The notes: a model not told the origin generated them from the sequence alone. Shown: positions 1 through 7,588, numbered from the stretch's first letter. The stretch: 64,000 bases of DNA from Desertivirga brevis (GCF_017355835.1 NZ_JAFEWF010000011.1:1-64000), one strand, 5' to 3'. Translations and numbers: made by a program.

Positions 1-201
1 TTGGATAAATTTTCTAACGAAAAGTTTCCTTCCCGTTATGCTACATGATTATTTCTTTTTAAGAACTTTTGCGCCTCTCCATCTCGGTTCGGCTTTATTT
101 CAATTGATTTCACCGATTTGACCTGGCAATTTCACTGATTTTACTTTTTCAATTTTCGCTTTCTGCATTGCGCTTCGGCGACCCCCTTTGGTTTGGGACT
201 G
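1..201 (-). other. Probable 5' leader of an rRNA operon lying left of the window
   Basis: No ORF is credible here. Read on the minus strand, the segment lies downstream of three tandem promoters pointing left and runs out of the window. It contains AGTTCTTAAAAAG, loosely like a boxA antitermination element, and a degenerate repeat of AAATCRGTGAAAT. Tandem strong promoters followed by a long untranslated leader are typical of rrn operons. No 16S sequence is inside the window, so the rRNA assignment is inference. Confidence 0.5.
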
Positions 202-233
202 CAAAGATGAGAAGTTTTTTGTTTCTCTGCAAA
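202..233 (-). promoter_or_regulatory. Leftward promoter 1 of a tandem array of three
   Basis: On the minus strand the segment reads TTG, 20 bases, then CATCTTTG, followed by CAGTCCCAAA. This fits the Bacteroidota sigma-A promoter (-33 TTTG, -7 TAnnTTTG, 19-20 bp apart) with one mismatch in the -7 element. The CTTTGCAGTCCC block is repeated in the two other copies with the same spacing to its own TTG. It is the copy nearest the presumed operon. Confidence 0.7.
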
Positions 234-335
234 TTTATTTGAAGTTTTTTTCTTCGTTTTTATTTGCTCTCTGCTGGTTTTCAGTAGCGTTAAGGCGTTT
301 TGCTTTTGCTTTTAAACCTGCCCGTTTCGGGACTG

Positions 336-366
336 CAAAGGTGAGAATCTTTATTTAATCTGGCAA
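336..366 (-). promoter_or_regulatory. Leftward promoter 2 of a tandem array of three
   Basis: The minus strand reads TTG, 20 bases, CACCTTTG, then CAGTCCCGAAAC. The arrangement is the same as at 202-233, displaced by 134 bp. The identical distance between the -33 and -7 elements in all three copies makes chance repetition unlikely. Confidence 0.7.
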
Positions 367-468
367 GAACTATTTTAAAATTTTTTTTACCTTCTTTTTC
401 TCTCTTCTTTCAACTCCGGTAAGCCTTGCGCTCTTCCGTTTTTCCCAGTCCTGTTCGTTTTGGGACTG

Positions 469-499
469 CAAAGGTGGGAGTTTTTTCTTTAGCCGTCAA
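469..499 (-). promoter_or_regulatory. Leftward promoter 3 of a tandem array of three
   Basis: The minus strand reads TTG, 20 bases, CACCTTTG, then CAGTCCCAAAAC. This is the promoter furthest upstream and lies 133 bp from copy 2. The near-equal 133-134 bp intervals suggest the unit was duplicated in tandem, as often seen at rrn promoters. Confidence 0.7.
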
Positions 500-681
500 G
501 CTGTTTTTTAAAATAGTTTAAAACAAGTTGATGATCTGCGTGTTAGTGTTGGTTTTCCCCTCAGCAGATCTCCCATTCCTGTGAAACCTATTCCTAAACG
601 AGGGGATTTTGTCCTTTAGTATCATGGATCTTCATTTTTTCTTATTGTTGTTGTTACTACTTATTTAGTGCTCTCCATTGG

Positions 682-736
682 ACTATCTATGCTTTATCTG
701 TGCTTCATCTATGCACTATCTATGCTCTATCTATAC
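682..736. repeat. 11-bp direct repeat, five units
   Basis: Five consecutive 11-mers: ACTATCTATGC, TTTATCTGTGC, TTCATCTATGC, ACTATCTATGC, TCTATCTATAC. The core ATCTATG is kept in most units. The period is not a multiple of three and matches about one helical turn. Confidence 0.8.
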
Positions 737-932
737 CTTTGGTATTCATGAGATATGTCTTTGCCGGAACTGTTGAAGGCAAAGAAGTATCACATCCGCT
801 AATTTGTACACTTCATACCTAATCTTTGAGAAAGAAGACCAGCTTAACCTGTCCATTCTCCCCCCCTTTGTTCAGTTCTCGCTCATACCTTGGTTACCCT
901 TTCTTCAGCTAAACAGGTCGGAAACGGGGTTT

Positions 933-976
933 GAACTGAACAAGAACTGAAGAAGGACTGAACAAGAGCTGAAGAA
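933..976. repeat. 11-bp direct repeat, four units
   Basis: Four consecutive 11-mers: GAACTGAACAA, GAACTGAAGAA, GGACTGAACAA, GAGCTGAAGAA. The core CTGAA is invariant and units alternate AACAA/AAGAA. An inverted partner (TTGTTCAGTTC) lies at about 869-879. Confidence 0.8.
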
Positions 977-1011
977 ATGGCTCGCCAAGTGATTGGATTA
1001 TCATCACTTCA

Positions 1012-1042
1012 CCGCCAAGTGCCGCCATTTGACCGCCAGATA
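1012..1042. repeat. CCGCC direct repeat, three units at 10-11 bp
   Basis: CCGCCAAGTG, CCGCCATTTGA and CCGCCAGATA follow one another, then a weaker CCACCATC. A related CTCGCCAAGTG lies just upstream near 981. Confidence 0.6.
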
Positions 1043-1166
1043 CCACCATCAATTTTCTTGAATGTCTGGTTGTTTTACATTTGCTAAGTAGAACCTTCAG
1101 AACTTTCATCCGCCCTTGCAGAGCTTCTGTTCATGGATGTTTTTACGGAAAATTAGCAGCAAACGC

Positions 1167-1307
1167 CCTACCAGCTTTTGTACTGCTTCGGATCTCTAGC
1201 CATCAGCTTCCGATCAGTTGCGGATAACGTGCGCTGAAACCGCACATTATCCGCAACTGATAAGCAACTGAACGGAAGCAGACCGCACCAGATCCGAAGG
1301 GGGTAGG
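1167..1307. repeat. Large imperfect palindrome (about 140 bp)
   Basis: The inner arms 1214-1233 and 1241-1260 are 20 bp long with one mismatch and a 7-base spacer. Further pairs extend outward: GCTTCCG (1206) with CGGAAGC (1273), CTTCGGATCT (1186) with AGATCCGAAG (1290), and CCTACC (1167) with GGTAGG (1302). The inner arms hold two inverted TTATCCGCA sites (1219-1227 and 1247-1255), one base from the DnaA-box consensus TTATCCACA. It could be extruded as a cruciform or act as an RNA hairpin. Confidence 0.75.
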
Positions 1308-1409
1308 AAGCATATAGGAAGAAGGTTCTCAGCCAAAACTCGCTAAAGTCTGAACAGGAATTTAAAAACCCTGGCCGCTGGACATTTCCAGCCAGTCAGA
1401 AAGGGGTCA

Positions 1410-1442
1410 GATTCGGGACAGGTTCGAGGCAGATTTGGGAAG
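1410..1442. repeat. 11-bp direct repeat, three units
   Basis: GATTCGGGACA, GGTTCGAGGCA and GATTTGGGAAG are adjacent degenerate 11-mers. Just downstream, CCGAA occurs at 1456, 1478 and 1489, again separated by multiples of 11 bp. Confidence 0.55.
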
Positions 1443-1509
1443 ACCCCCCAATTTTCCGAACAAAGTACCCCCTTTTCCCGAACACTCCCCGAAGAAAGTA
1501 CCCATCCTT

Positions 1510-1559
1510 CCGCATCTGGCCGCAAATGCCCGCAATTCCCCGCAAAACGCCGCAAGGGC
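1510..1559. repeat. CCGCA direct repeat, five units at exactly 10 bp
   Basis: Five consecutive 10-mers each begin with CCGCA: CCGCATCTGG, CCGCAAATGC, CCGCAATTCC, CCGCAAAACG, CCGCAAGGGC. The second halves differ, so only the CCGCA core is kept in helical phase. Confidence 0.8.
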
Positions 1560-1874
1560 TGGTTTCTTTGGTAAAAATGCTTTTTGACTTCCTTACATTT
1601 GTGCTGTTGGAGAGATGAAATTGTCTGGCCGTTACTCAGATGAATCATTTTTATGATACCCAAATGCAAGGGTATCTATTGCCGGAGCGCTTTGCACTAC
1701 TTGTCGAGCAATTGTATAATGACTGTGGCGCCCCATAGAAAGAATCGGGCCGGACTTTACAGGACTCGGCAATAAAACCTGTAGAAGCGCTTGCAATGGA
1801 AAATACTTCCGCTTGCCTAATACAAATAGTAGATCTTCTAATAATACAATTCCGTTAATTACGTATTATAGTCC

Positions 1875-2093
1875 GTGGCAGAATTATTAGCAATTATAGT
1901 AATTGGGGGAATTTTACTCGCCCCTCAGATCATAGCAGGGATGCTGGCTCGCAATACCGGCAGAAACTTCTGGTTTTGGTTTTTCATATCCTTCCTCATT
2001 CCTATCATTTCAATCATTATTCTGCTTAACCTGGAAGACAAGAACGAAACCAAAGGCTACAAACTAGCTGATCATGTAAAAAAGAAAAGCTAG
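1875..2093 (+). CDS. Small membrane protein of unknown function
   Basis: A 72-residue protein starting at GTG. Two hydrophobic segments (about residues 3-22 and 31-51) are separated by a short basic loop (LARNTGRNFW) and followed by a charged, lysine-rich tail ending KKKS. The predicted product is an inner-membrane hairpin with a hydrophilic C-terminus. No family is recognised. An ATG at residue 22 would remove the first helix, so the GTG start is preferred. It is isolated: the upstream neighbour is the repeat-rich region and the downstream gene is convergent. Confidence 0.6.
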   Translation: MAELLAIIVIGGILLAPQIIAGMLARNTGRNFWFWFFISFLIPIISIIILLNLEDKNETKGYKLADHVKKKS

Positions 2094-2160
2094 TAAGAAC
2101 GAATCAAATAAATGGGGAGGAAACACTCAACAATGAAACCCTTAATATAACGCATAACAA

Positions 2161-3447
2161 CTAAGGTTTCAACTTCAAGCCGGCTACCCTAATGTTCACA
2201 CTTGCCTCTGATGCGAAGATCAAACCTGTACCGACATCAATCTTCTCAGGCTTATCTCCTTTATCAAGCAGAGCAAAGCGCAATACTGATCCTCCATTAG
2301 AAGCTGTCCACTTCAAAGTCTTTCCGGCCTTAGTTTTTATTACCGGATTGCCCCGTACAGTCACCGGTTCTGAGAAAACGACATCAACTGTACGATGTAC
2401 CTTTCCTATTTTGACCTCCAGAACTTCCGGTGCATCTGTTCTTTCCGGATCCCACTTATCATCAAATGTCCATTTAGCAGTAATGTCGCTTATCGAGGGA
2501 GCTCCTGCTGCTTTTGAAAGATTGTTGTTTAACCACTGGGGTTTTCCTTTTTCTGCAGAGCAATCTGCGAAATAAACTCGTCTTCCCCATTGGAAATCAT
2601 CATTAGGACTAGAGGGAGCATTTGTATCTATAATATTCCTTGTGCTATCTGAGAACTGACAACCTATAAGATAAAATTGGGAGTCGCGGGGATAACGACC
2701 GAGCGGATAACTCCTGGCACCATCGAACTTAGAATTTTTAATAACAAGTTTCTTTCCCGGATCTTTACCACCATCATGCCACAAGGCAGCTCTGGTGTCT
2801 ACTTCGTAGAAGGTCGAGTTGTTGACATAACACCAGCCGCGCGGACATAAAAAATCAATGTTCCCCTCGAAGTGACAATTGTCATGGTAATAGTATCCTC
2901 CTCCTTCGGCCCATAAGGCAACAGTATCATTTCCGTTAGCTATAAAGTCGCAATTTTTAGTAATCACAAAAGAGCCTCGTCCGTACAAGGCAAAGGTGTG
3001 ACGCCTGTGTGGATAGGTGTTCGCTATTGTAAGATTTTCGAGGACTACTCCGTTCCCAAAAATATTAAATACACCCCTTGATATGCTTTCATTTCCTGCT
3101 GGAATCGAAAATTCTATTCTCGTATTCTTTCTGCTTTCTCCAATGATGGTTACGTTAGGCCGGTTAACAGTAACCTTTTCGTTGTAAACGCCATTCTTTA
3201 CATATATAATGATACGGTGGGTAGATGCATTCGTAACGTTAAGAAGAGCTTCTCCCAGGGTTTTGAAAGAACCGGAACCATCTTTGGCTACAATAAGGTC
3301 GGGACGTAAGGTATCGATGGTCGAATCAGTCCTTCTCTTTCCAGCATGGGCTGCAACACTGGTCAAGTTCATAAAGAATATAGCCAGAGTCAGAATTAAA
3401 AACGTCCGCCTCGTAGTGGTGGAAAAATAGAATAGTTGATCTTTCAT
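2161..3447 (-). CDS. Pectinesterase-like right-handed beta-helix protein
   Basis: A 428-residue secreted protein with a signal peptide (about residues 14-34). The beta-helix of carbohydrate esterase family 8 follows: the GxYxEK motif (GVYNEKV, 86-92), the putative acid Asp174 in NDTV, nucleophile Asp198 in NIDF, and Arg251 in LGRYPRDSQFYL (standard enzymes have LGRPW). These match the catalytic Asp-Asp-Arg set of pectin methylesterases. The segments between motifs are divergent, with CPRGWC replacing the usual FG(N)A after the nucleophile. About residues 338-428 form an Ig-like domain (VVFSEPVTVRGNPVI) of the SwmB/SbsA type. It probably demethylates pectin or a similar polyuronide. No pectate lyase, SusC or SusD gene is adjacent. 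Confidence 0.8.
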   Translation of the reverse strand: MKDQLFYFSTTTRRTFLILTLAIFFMNLTSVAAHAGKRRTDSTIDTLRPDLIVAKDGSGSFKTLGEALLNVTNASTHRIIIYVKNGVYNEKVTVNRPNVTIIGESRKNTRIEFSIPAGNESISRGVFNIFGNGVVLENLTIANTYPHRRHTFALYGRGSFVITKNCDFIANGNDTVALWAEGGGYYYHDNCHFEGNIDFLCPRGWCYVNNSTFYEVDTRAALWHDGGKDPGKKLVIKNSKFDGARSYPLGRYPRDSQFYLIGCQFSDSTRNIIDTNAPSSPNDDFQWGRRVYFADCSAEKGKPQWLNNNLSKAAGAPSISDITAKWTFDDKWDPERTDAPEVLEVKIGKVHRTVDVVFSEPVTVRGNPVIKTKAGKTLKWTASNGGSVLRFALLDKGDKPEKIDVGTGLIFASEASVNIRVAGLKLKP

Positions 3448-3642
3448 TAAATTATATAGTGTACGCTGCCGCCCAGCAAGAAGTAAAAGTAGGTTCAGCG
3501 ATATTGGTTATTGTAGACCAAAATTAACTGCCGTACTACGATTAGTATTATAGCATTTTTGCCAGCTTTTGTAGAATATTAAGTTAAAGATAACTTATAA
3601 AGATCATCACCGTTAGATAATCTCAGACTCCCTTGTTTTGTA

Positions 3643-4224
3643 ATGGATACTCTTCTTGAAGAAATAAGACGTTGTGTAATATGTAAGGAAGGATTAGGCT
3701 GTCGGCCGAGACCCGTAGTCCAACTATCCTCATCTTCTAAAATTATTATCGTTGGTCAGGCTCCGGGACGGCGCGTTCATGAGACCGGAATTCCATGGAA
3801 TGACGCCAGCGGAAAAACTTTAAGGGCCTGGTTAGGAATTGATGAATCGGTATTTTATAACCCTGAGTACTTTTCTATCATGCCCATGGGTTTCTGCTAT
3901 CCAGGTAAAGGCAAATCAGGAGATCTTCCTCCACGCAGAGAATGCGCCCCGCTTTGGCACTCGCGTATCATGGATCTTTATAGTTCCAAACCTCTTATAT
4001 TATTAATAGGACAATATGCACAGCGCTATTATCTAGGGAAGAATTATAAGTCTGGACTTACAGAAACAGTCCGAGCTTATACGGATTTTCTTCCTCAATA
4101 CTTTCCGTTGCCACATCCCTCTCCAAGGAATAGAAATTGGATAAAGACCAATCCTTGGTTTGAAGAGGGGGTAATCCAGGATTTAAGGGAGAAGATTAAG
4201 GACTTGTTGAAATTAAATTTATAG
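3643..4224 (+). CDS. Uracil-DNA glycosylase family protein
   Basis: A 193-residue protein of the uracil-DNA glycosylase superfamily. Motif 1, GQAPG (38-42), is followed by HETGIPWNDASG, which forms the uracil-binding pocket, and motif 2 is HPSPRN (158-163). PMGFCYPGKGKSGDLPPR (about 81-98) is characteristic of a small bacterial subfamily separate from Ung and Mug. Cys11, Cys14, Cys20 and Cys101 recall the iron-sulfur cysteines of family 4 enzymes, but the spacing differs and cluster binding is uncertain. The likely role is base-excision repair of deaminated cytosine. The gene stands alone, 21 bp before an unrelated secreted protein. Confidence 0.85.
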   Translation: MDTLLEEIRRCVICKEGLGCRPRPVVQLSSSSKIIIVGQAPGRRVHETGIPWNDASGKTLRAWLGIDESVFYNPEYFSIMPMGFCYPGKGKSGDLPPRRECAPLWHSRIMDLYSSKPLILLIGQYAQRYYLGKNYKSGLTETVRAYTDFLPQYFPLPHPSPRNRNWIKTNPWFEEGVIQDLREKIKDLLKLNL

Positions 4225-4245
4225 CTTTACTTAAAACTTAACGCT

Positions 4246-4932
4246 ATGAAATATCTTAACCTTCCCTTATTACTCCTTTTATTCTATTCATCATCTTTTT
4301 GCCAGGAAACTGTTAAAAAAAAGAAATACCTGTTTGGTAACCTGGTATTGAAATATGAGGTTCTTAAAGACAACAAAAAGATCAGACACGGAAAAGCCTA
4401 TATTTATAAGGACTCGGTGTTACTAGCAGACGGTCGCTATGAAAATGACCAAAGAGCTGGCAGATGGATCTTTTTCAGCTCTGATAAAAAAATGGAGCAG
4501 ATCTATGACTATAGCACCAAAACACTAAAGGTTAACAAGCCTGCCAGCACAGTAAGCTATGATATACCTGCCAAGGTTGGTGACACCGTTCAACATCCTG
4601 CTTTAATCGGAGGTCTGGGTACCGGGATCCCTTCCTTTATGGAGCAGTTTTTAGGTTCTTTCGGTCATCCTCGGTTTAACATCAACTGTGACCTCTATTT
4701 CATATTTCAATTGGATGAAAATGGGACTTTGAACAAATGCAGCTATCAACTTAAATCAAGCGATTATAATAATGCAGGCACAATGAACTTCTCAAAAATG
4801 CCGGCAGAAGCTTTAGTTTTTTCTCCTGCGTTTGTTAATGGAAAACCCGTAGCTTCTACTTTAATTTACAAAACAAAGTATTTCACCAGAACGAGTACTG
4901 TTATTTCTTCAGTCACTACCACTAGATATTAG
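4246..4932 (+). CDS. Secreted protein with MORN-like and TonB-C-like segments
   Basis: A 228-residue protein with a signal peptide (about 1-19). Residues 45-80 contain GRYENDQRAGRW, the toxin-antitoxin YwqK/MORN-like pattern of repeated GxW/GxY turns. The C-terminal half (about 145-215), with FQLDENGTLNKC, a central ALVFSPAF and GKPVAS, resembles the TonB C-terminal fold found in many Bacteroidota periplasmic proteins. No transmembrane segment other than the signal is seen. The function is unknown; it is probably periplasmic or outer-membrane associated. Confidence 0.65.
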   Translation: MKYLNLPLLLLLFYSSSFCQETVKKKKYLFGNLVLKYEVLKDNKKIRHGKAYIYKDSVLLADGRYENDQRAGRWIFFSSDKKMEQIYDYSTKTLKVNKPASTVSYDIPAKVGDTVQHPALIGGLGTGIPSFMEQFLGSFGHPRFNINCDLYFIFQLDENGTLNKCSYQLKSSDYNNAGTMNFSKMPAEALVFSPAFVNGKPVASTLIYKTKYFTRTSTVISSVTTTRY

Positions 4933-5029
4933 CAACAAGGACATCAGTTGATAATTTGATCAGTAAGGCCTGGCCCCTGCGCCTCGTTTTTATATTCGCC
5001 TGGATTTATATATTTGTGACTATAATTAT

Positions 5030-6163
5030 ATGAATACTAAATCTTTCACACTCGCAGTGCTCTTCTCTGCACTTCTCATTTCTTTTAAAGCGAGTAAAGC
5101 GCAAAACAAAAATTTCGAAAAAGCTTATTTTATAAATAAAACTGACACCATCTCCGGGTACATCCTCCGCGACAGCGAGTTGGGACTAAGTAAATCGTTC
5201 TATTTCAAAAAGAATTTGTCGGATGAAAAAACCCTTTACACACCAAATGATGTAGAGGAATTTACTTTCGCTTCAGATTCTATAACTTTTCGAAAAATCC
5301 TGTTCCGTTTAAATCCACAAGATACGATTAGCGACCCGAGATTTGCAAAGGTGCTTGTAAAAGGGAATACTGACCTTTATAAACTGCAGCTTTCGCAGAA
5401 GGAACTTAAGCCAATATACCTTACGGAAATTGATTTTGTATATGTTTTAAGGAAAGGAGAAGAATACTTCGCCTTGAGCCAGGAGGAAACAATGATTGAT
5501 ACATTTTACAGCCTGAGAAAAAAGTACACTGGACTACTTAGGGCCCTGTTCTCTGACTGTGAGAAATTAGCGACCTTCGATTTTGACGCCATCCCTTTTG
5601 AAGATAGAAGCATTATTGAAATTACACAAAAGTACAATTCTTGTCTTGCCCCAAATGAAGCTTCAAAAGACTATAATTACAAGGTGAAAGCTGTTTCCAA
5701 ACGTGGCGTCGAACTGCAGGCAGGAATGTTTTTGCCGAAAAATATTACAAATTATTTAGAAAACAGCTCGAGCTTTTCCATTGGCTACTTCTGGGACATT
5801 TTCCGCAAAGACAAAAGCAAACTAGGCTCGATAAGAACAGGCATTAACTATATGTATGTTAATTACAATTACGAGAAGCACGACTTTGTAGAACATTTCT
5901 TAAGATTTCCCTTTTACCAACAATTGAACTTCCGGCCCTTTACATCCAAAGTTATTCCTTTTGTAGATTTCGGATTAACCCCAATCCTGTCTACCAACAA
6001 CAAATTTGAGTACCTGGATATCATTCCATTTGTGGAATTAGGAGGAGGTATATATGTTGGCAGATTAAGATTTTCAACAATACTAACTAACACACGTGTG
6101 TCTTTAAAGGCCGACAAATTGCTAAGCATTGGTGTTGCATGGACTCTTCATAAACAAGATTAG
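5030..6163 (+). CDS. Secreted hypothetical protein, C-terminal beta-barrel-like
   Basis: A 377-residue protein with a signal peptide cleaved near residue 24 (SKAQN). The N-terminal half is a globular region with charged beta-strands (TISGYILRDSELG, TLYTPNDVEEFTF). The C-terminal part (about 225-377) alternates hydrophobic and polar residues in strand-turn units, like a porin-type outer-membrane barrel (GTGINYMYVNYNYEK style), ending with a short strand. No family is named with confidence. The gene is monocistronic between two intergenic regions. Confidence 0.6.
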   Translation: MNTKSFTLAVLFSALLISFKASKAQNKNFEKAYFINKTDTISGYILRDSELGLSKSFYFKKNLSDEKTLYTPNDVEEFTFASDSITFRKILFRLNPQDTISDPRFAKVLVKGNTDLYKLQLSQKELKPIYLTEIDFVYVLRKGEEYFALSQEETMIDTFYSLRKKYTGLLRALFSDCEKLATFDFDAIPFEDRSIIEITQKYNSCLAPNEASKDYNYKVKAVSKRGVELQAGMFLPKNITNYLENSSSFSIGYFWDIFRKDKSKLGSIRTGINYMYVNYNYEKHDFVEHFLRFPFYQQLNFRPFTSKVIPFVDFGLTPILSTNNKFEYLDIIPFVELGGGIYVGRLRFSTILTNTRVSLKADKLLSIGVAWTLHKQD

Positions 6164-6257
6164 CGTAATAAAGAAAGGGGCTGTTACGTTTCTGTTAAAG
6201 TTTGTTAAAGCCCTGAAAGCTGTTTTAAAAGCTAGTACTTTCGGAACAATTAATAGA

Positions 6258-6291
6258 TTGACAAATAAGAGATTTAACCTATCTTTGCAGG
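6258..6291 (+). promoter_or_regulatory. bamD promoter, near-leaderless
   Basis: TTG at 6258 is separated by 19 bases from a perfect TAnnTTTG (TATCTTTG, 6280-6287). The bamD ATG begins at 6292, only four bases after the -7 element. A start site a few bases after the element would give a leaderless or nearly leaderless mRNA. Confidence 0.75.
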
Positions 6292-7194
6292 ATGTTTAAA
6301 AACAAGCGTGTTATAACGCATTGCTTAATAATAATGTTGGCTACTGCCGTTGGTTGCAAAAGTAAATTTGAAAAATTGCAGGCAAGCAACGATACTGGTA
6401 AGAAATACCAGGAAGGTATCCGTCTATACAACAATAAGAAATACAGTAAAGCACTTATACTATTTGACGACCTTAACCAGAAATACAGAGGTCGGGATGA
6501 AGCGGAAGATCTGGCCTTTTATTTGGCGTATACCAATTACAAGTTAAAGGACTACACTACCGCAAGATATCAGTTCAAGGTTTTTGCAGATACATATCCA
6601 AATAGTCCGAAAGCAGAAGAGTGTCGTTACATGTCTGCTTACTGTTATTATTTGGAGTCTCCAAACTACTCGCTGGATCAAGACAATACAGTTAAAGCCA
6701 TAGATGCTTTGCAGTTGTTCATTAACTTGTACCCAAAGAGCGAAAGAGTTTCCGATGCAAGTAAGCTTATTCAGGACCTTCGGGATAAATTGGAGAAAAA
6801 AGCATTTGATAATGCTAAACTGTACCTGACCACTGGCGACTATGATGCGCAGAACTACAGGGCAGCAGTAATTGCATTCAGAAACGTTTTACGTGATTAC
6901 CCGGACACGAAGTATGCAGAGGAAATAGGATACCTGAGTATCAGAGCCCAGATCCTTTATGCTCAGAACAGTTTGGAAACAAAACAGGAAGAACGATACA
7001 CTGAAGCTGTTACCATGGCTGATGAGTTCGCTGAGGATTTTGCAAACAGTAAATACCTGAAGGAAGTTAGGGATATGAGAAAACAGTCTGAACAAGGAAT
7101 TGAGCAGGTTAAGAGGATCCTTGCTGCCGAGCAGGGAAATAACAAAAAGAACGACAACAAAAAGGAAGATAATAAACAAGCTGAAAATGAGTAG
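6292..7194 (+). CDS. bamD: Outer membrane protein assembly factor BamD
   Basis: A 300-residue lipoprotein with a signal peptide and lipobox AVGC (Cys22). It is followed by tetratricopeptide-like helices over about residues 35-265 (YQEGIRLYNNKKYSKALILFDDL, DTYPNSPKAEECRYMSAYCYY). A charged Asn/Lys-rich tail (about 280-300) ends the protein. BamD is the essential lipoprotein of the Bam complex that folds beta-barrel proteins into the outer membrane. The last eight bases overlap the omega-subunit start (ATGAGTAG), so the genes are co-transcribed and translationally coupled. It is the first gene of the conserved bamD-rpoZ-coaBC-DUF4835-recN block. Confidence 0.92.
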   Translation: MFKNKRVITHCLIIMLATAVGCKSKFEKLQASNDTGKKYQEGIRLYNNKKYSKALILFDDLNQKYRGRDEAEDLAFYLAYTNYKLKDYTTARYQFKVFADTYPNSPKAEECRYMSAYCYYLESPNYSLDQDNTVKAIDALQLFINLYPKSERVSDASKLIQDLRDKLEKKAFDNAKLYLTTGDYDAQNYRAAVIAFRNVLRDYPDTKYAEEIGYLSIRAQILYAQNSLETKQEERYTEAVTMADEFAEDFANSKYLKEVRDMRKQSEQGIEQVKRILAAEQGNNKKNDNKKEDNKQAENE

Positions 7195-7519
7195 CACTAA
7201 AAATACACAAGGAGTACCAACAAGTACAGTTACGCGGGATGTGCGTCAACTTGACCAAACTACTGGCAACTTATACGAGTCGCTGGTTGTGATTGCAAAA
7301 AGGGCGAATCAAATTTCTGCTAACTTGAAAGAAGAATTGCATAACAAACTTTCTGAGTTTGCTTCTTCTAACGATAATCTTGAAGAAGTTTTTGAAAATC
7401 GTGAGCAAATTGAGATATCTAAGCATTACGAGCGTATGCCGAAACCGAATCTTATTGCCATGGACGAATTTTTGAACGGTAAAGTTTACTACAGAAATCC
7501 TTCAAAAGAGCAGAAGTAA
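7187..7519 (+). CDS. rpoZ: RNA polymerase omega subunit family protein
   Basis: A 110-residue protein. The ATG at 7187 is chosen because it overlaps the bamD stop; a longer in-frame extension upstream has a basic, non-conserved sequence. The core (TTGNLYESLVVIAKRANQI) matches the Rpb6/omega fold, in which the first helix contacts the beta' subunit, and a long Bacteroidota-type C-terminal tail (ERMPKPNLIAMDEFLNGKVYY) follows. Omega promotes RNA polymerase assembly. A hairpin terminator lies 17 bp after the stop. Confidence 0.85.
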   Translation: MSSTKNTQGVPTSTVTRDVRQLDQTTGNLYESLVVIAKRANQISANLKEELHNKLSEFASSNDNLEEVFENREQIEISKHYERMPKPNLIAMDEFLNGKVYYRNPSKEQK

Positions 7520-7536
7520 TTTGTTCTTATATACCT

Positions 7537-7588
7537 ATTGCCTTTTAAATTTTATACCTTGAGGGATAAAGTTTAAAAGGCAATTTTA
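7537..7588 (+). terminator. Probable terminator after rpoZ
   Basis: ATTGCCTTTTAAA (7537-7549) pairs perfectly with TTTAAAAGGCAAT (7572-7584) across a 22-base loop and runs into TTTATG. The T-tract is short, so read-through to coaBC is possible. Confidence 0.5.

Larger units (their letters stand above)
560..1874. other. Gene-poor region rich in 10-11 bp phased repeats
   Basis: About 1.3 kb with no ORF that looks coding. Leftward frames of 66 and 108 codons exist but have low-complexity, family-less translations. The stretch contains several arrays of degenerate direct repeats with 10 or 11 bp period (682-736, 933-976, 1012-1042, 1410-1442, 1510-1559) and one large imperfect palindrome (1167-1307). 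It sits between the presumed rrn promoters and the first small gene. Its role is unknown. Confidence 0.6.

Noticed and set aside
195..480. 133-bp spaced repeat as CRISPR or IS remnant
   Set aside because: Spacing is too long for a CRISPR, the shared part is only about 12-15 bp, and the -33/-7 layout explains it as promoters.
909..1109. 66-codon leftward ORF in the repeat region
   Set aside because: The translation is low-complexity, has no family features and overlaps the 11-bp and CCGCC repeat arrays; no promoter or neighbour supports it.
1343..1669. 108-codon leftward ORF in the repeat region
   Set aside because: It spans the 11-bp and 10-bp repeat arrays, whose periods do not match codons, and has no recognisable domain.
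1664..1738. 24-codon ORF starting MQGYLLPERFALL
   Set aside because: It looks slightly coding-like, but it is too short, has no promoter and no homologue I can name.
7100..7186. 29-residue N-terminal extension of the omega subunit
   Set aside because: It lies inside bamD, is highly basic and unlike the family; the ATG overlapping the bamD stop is the better start.
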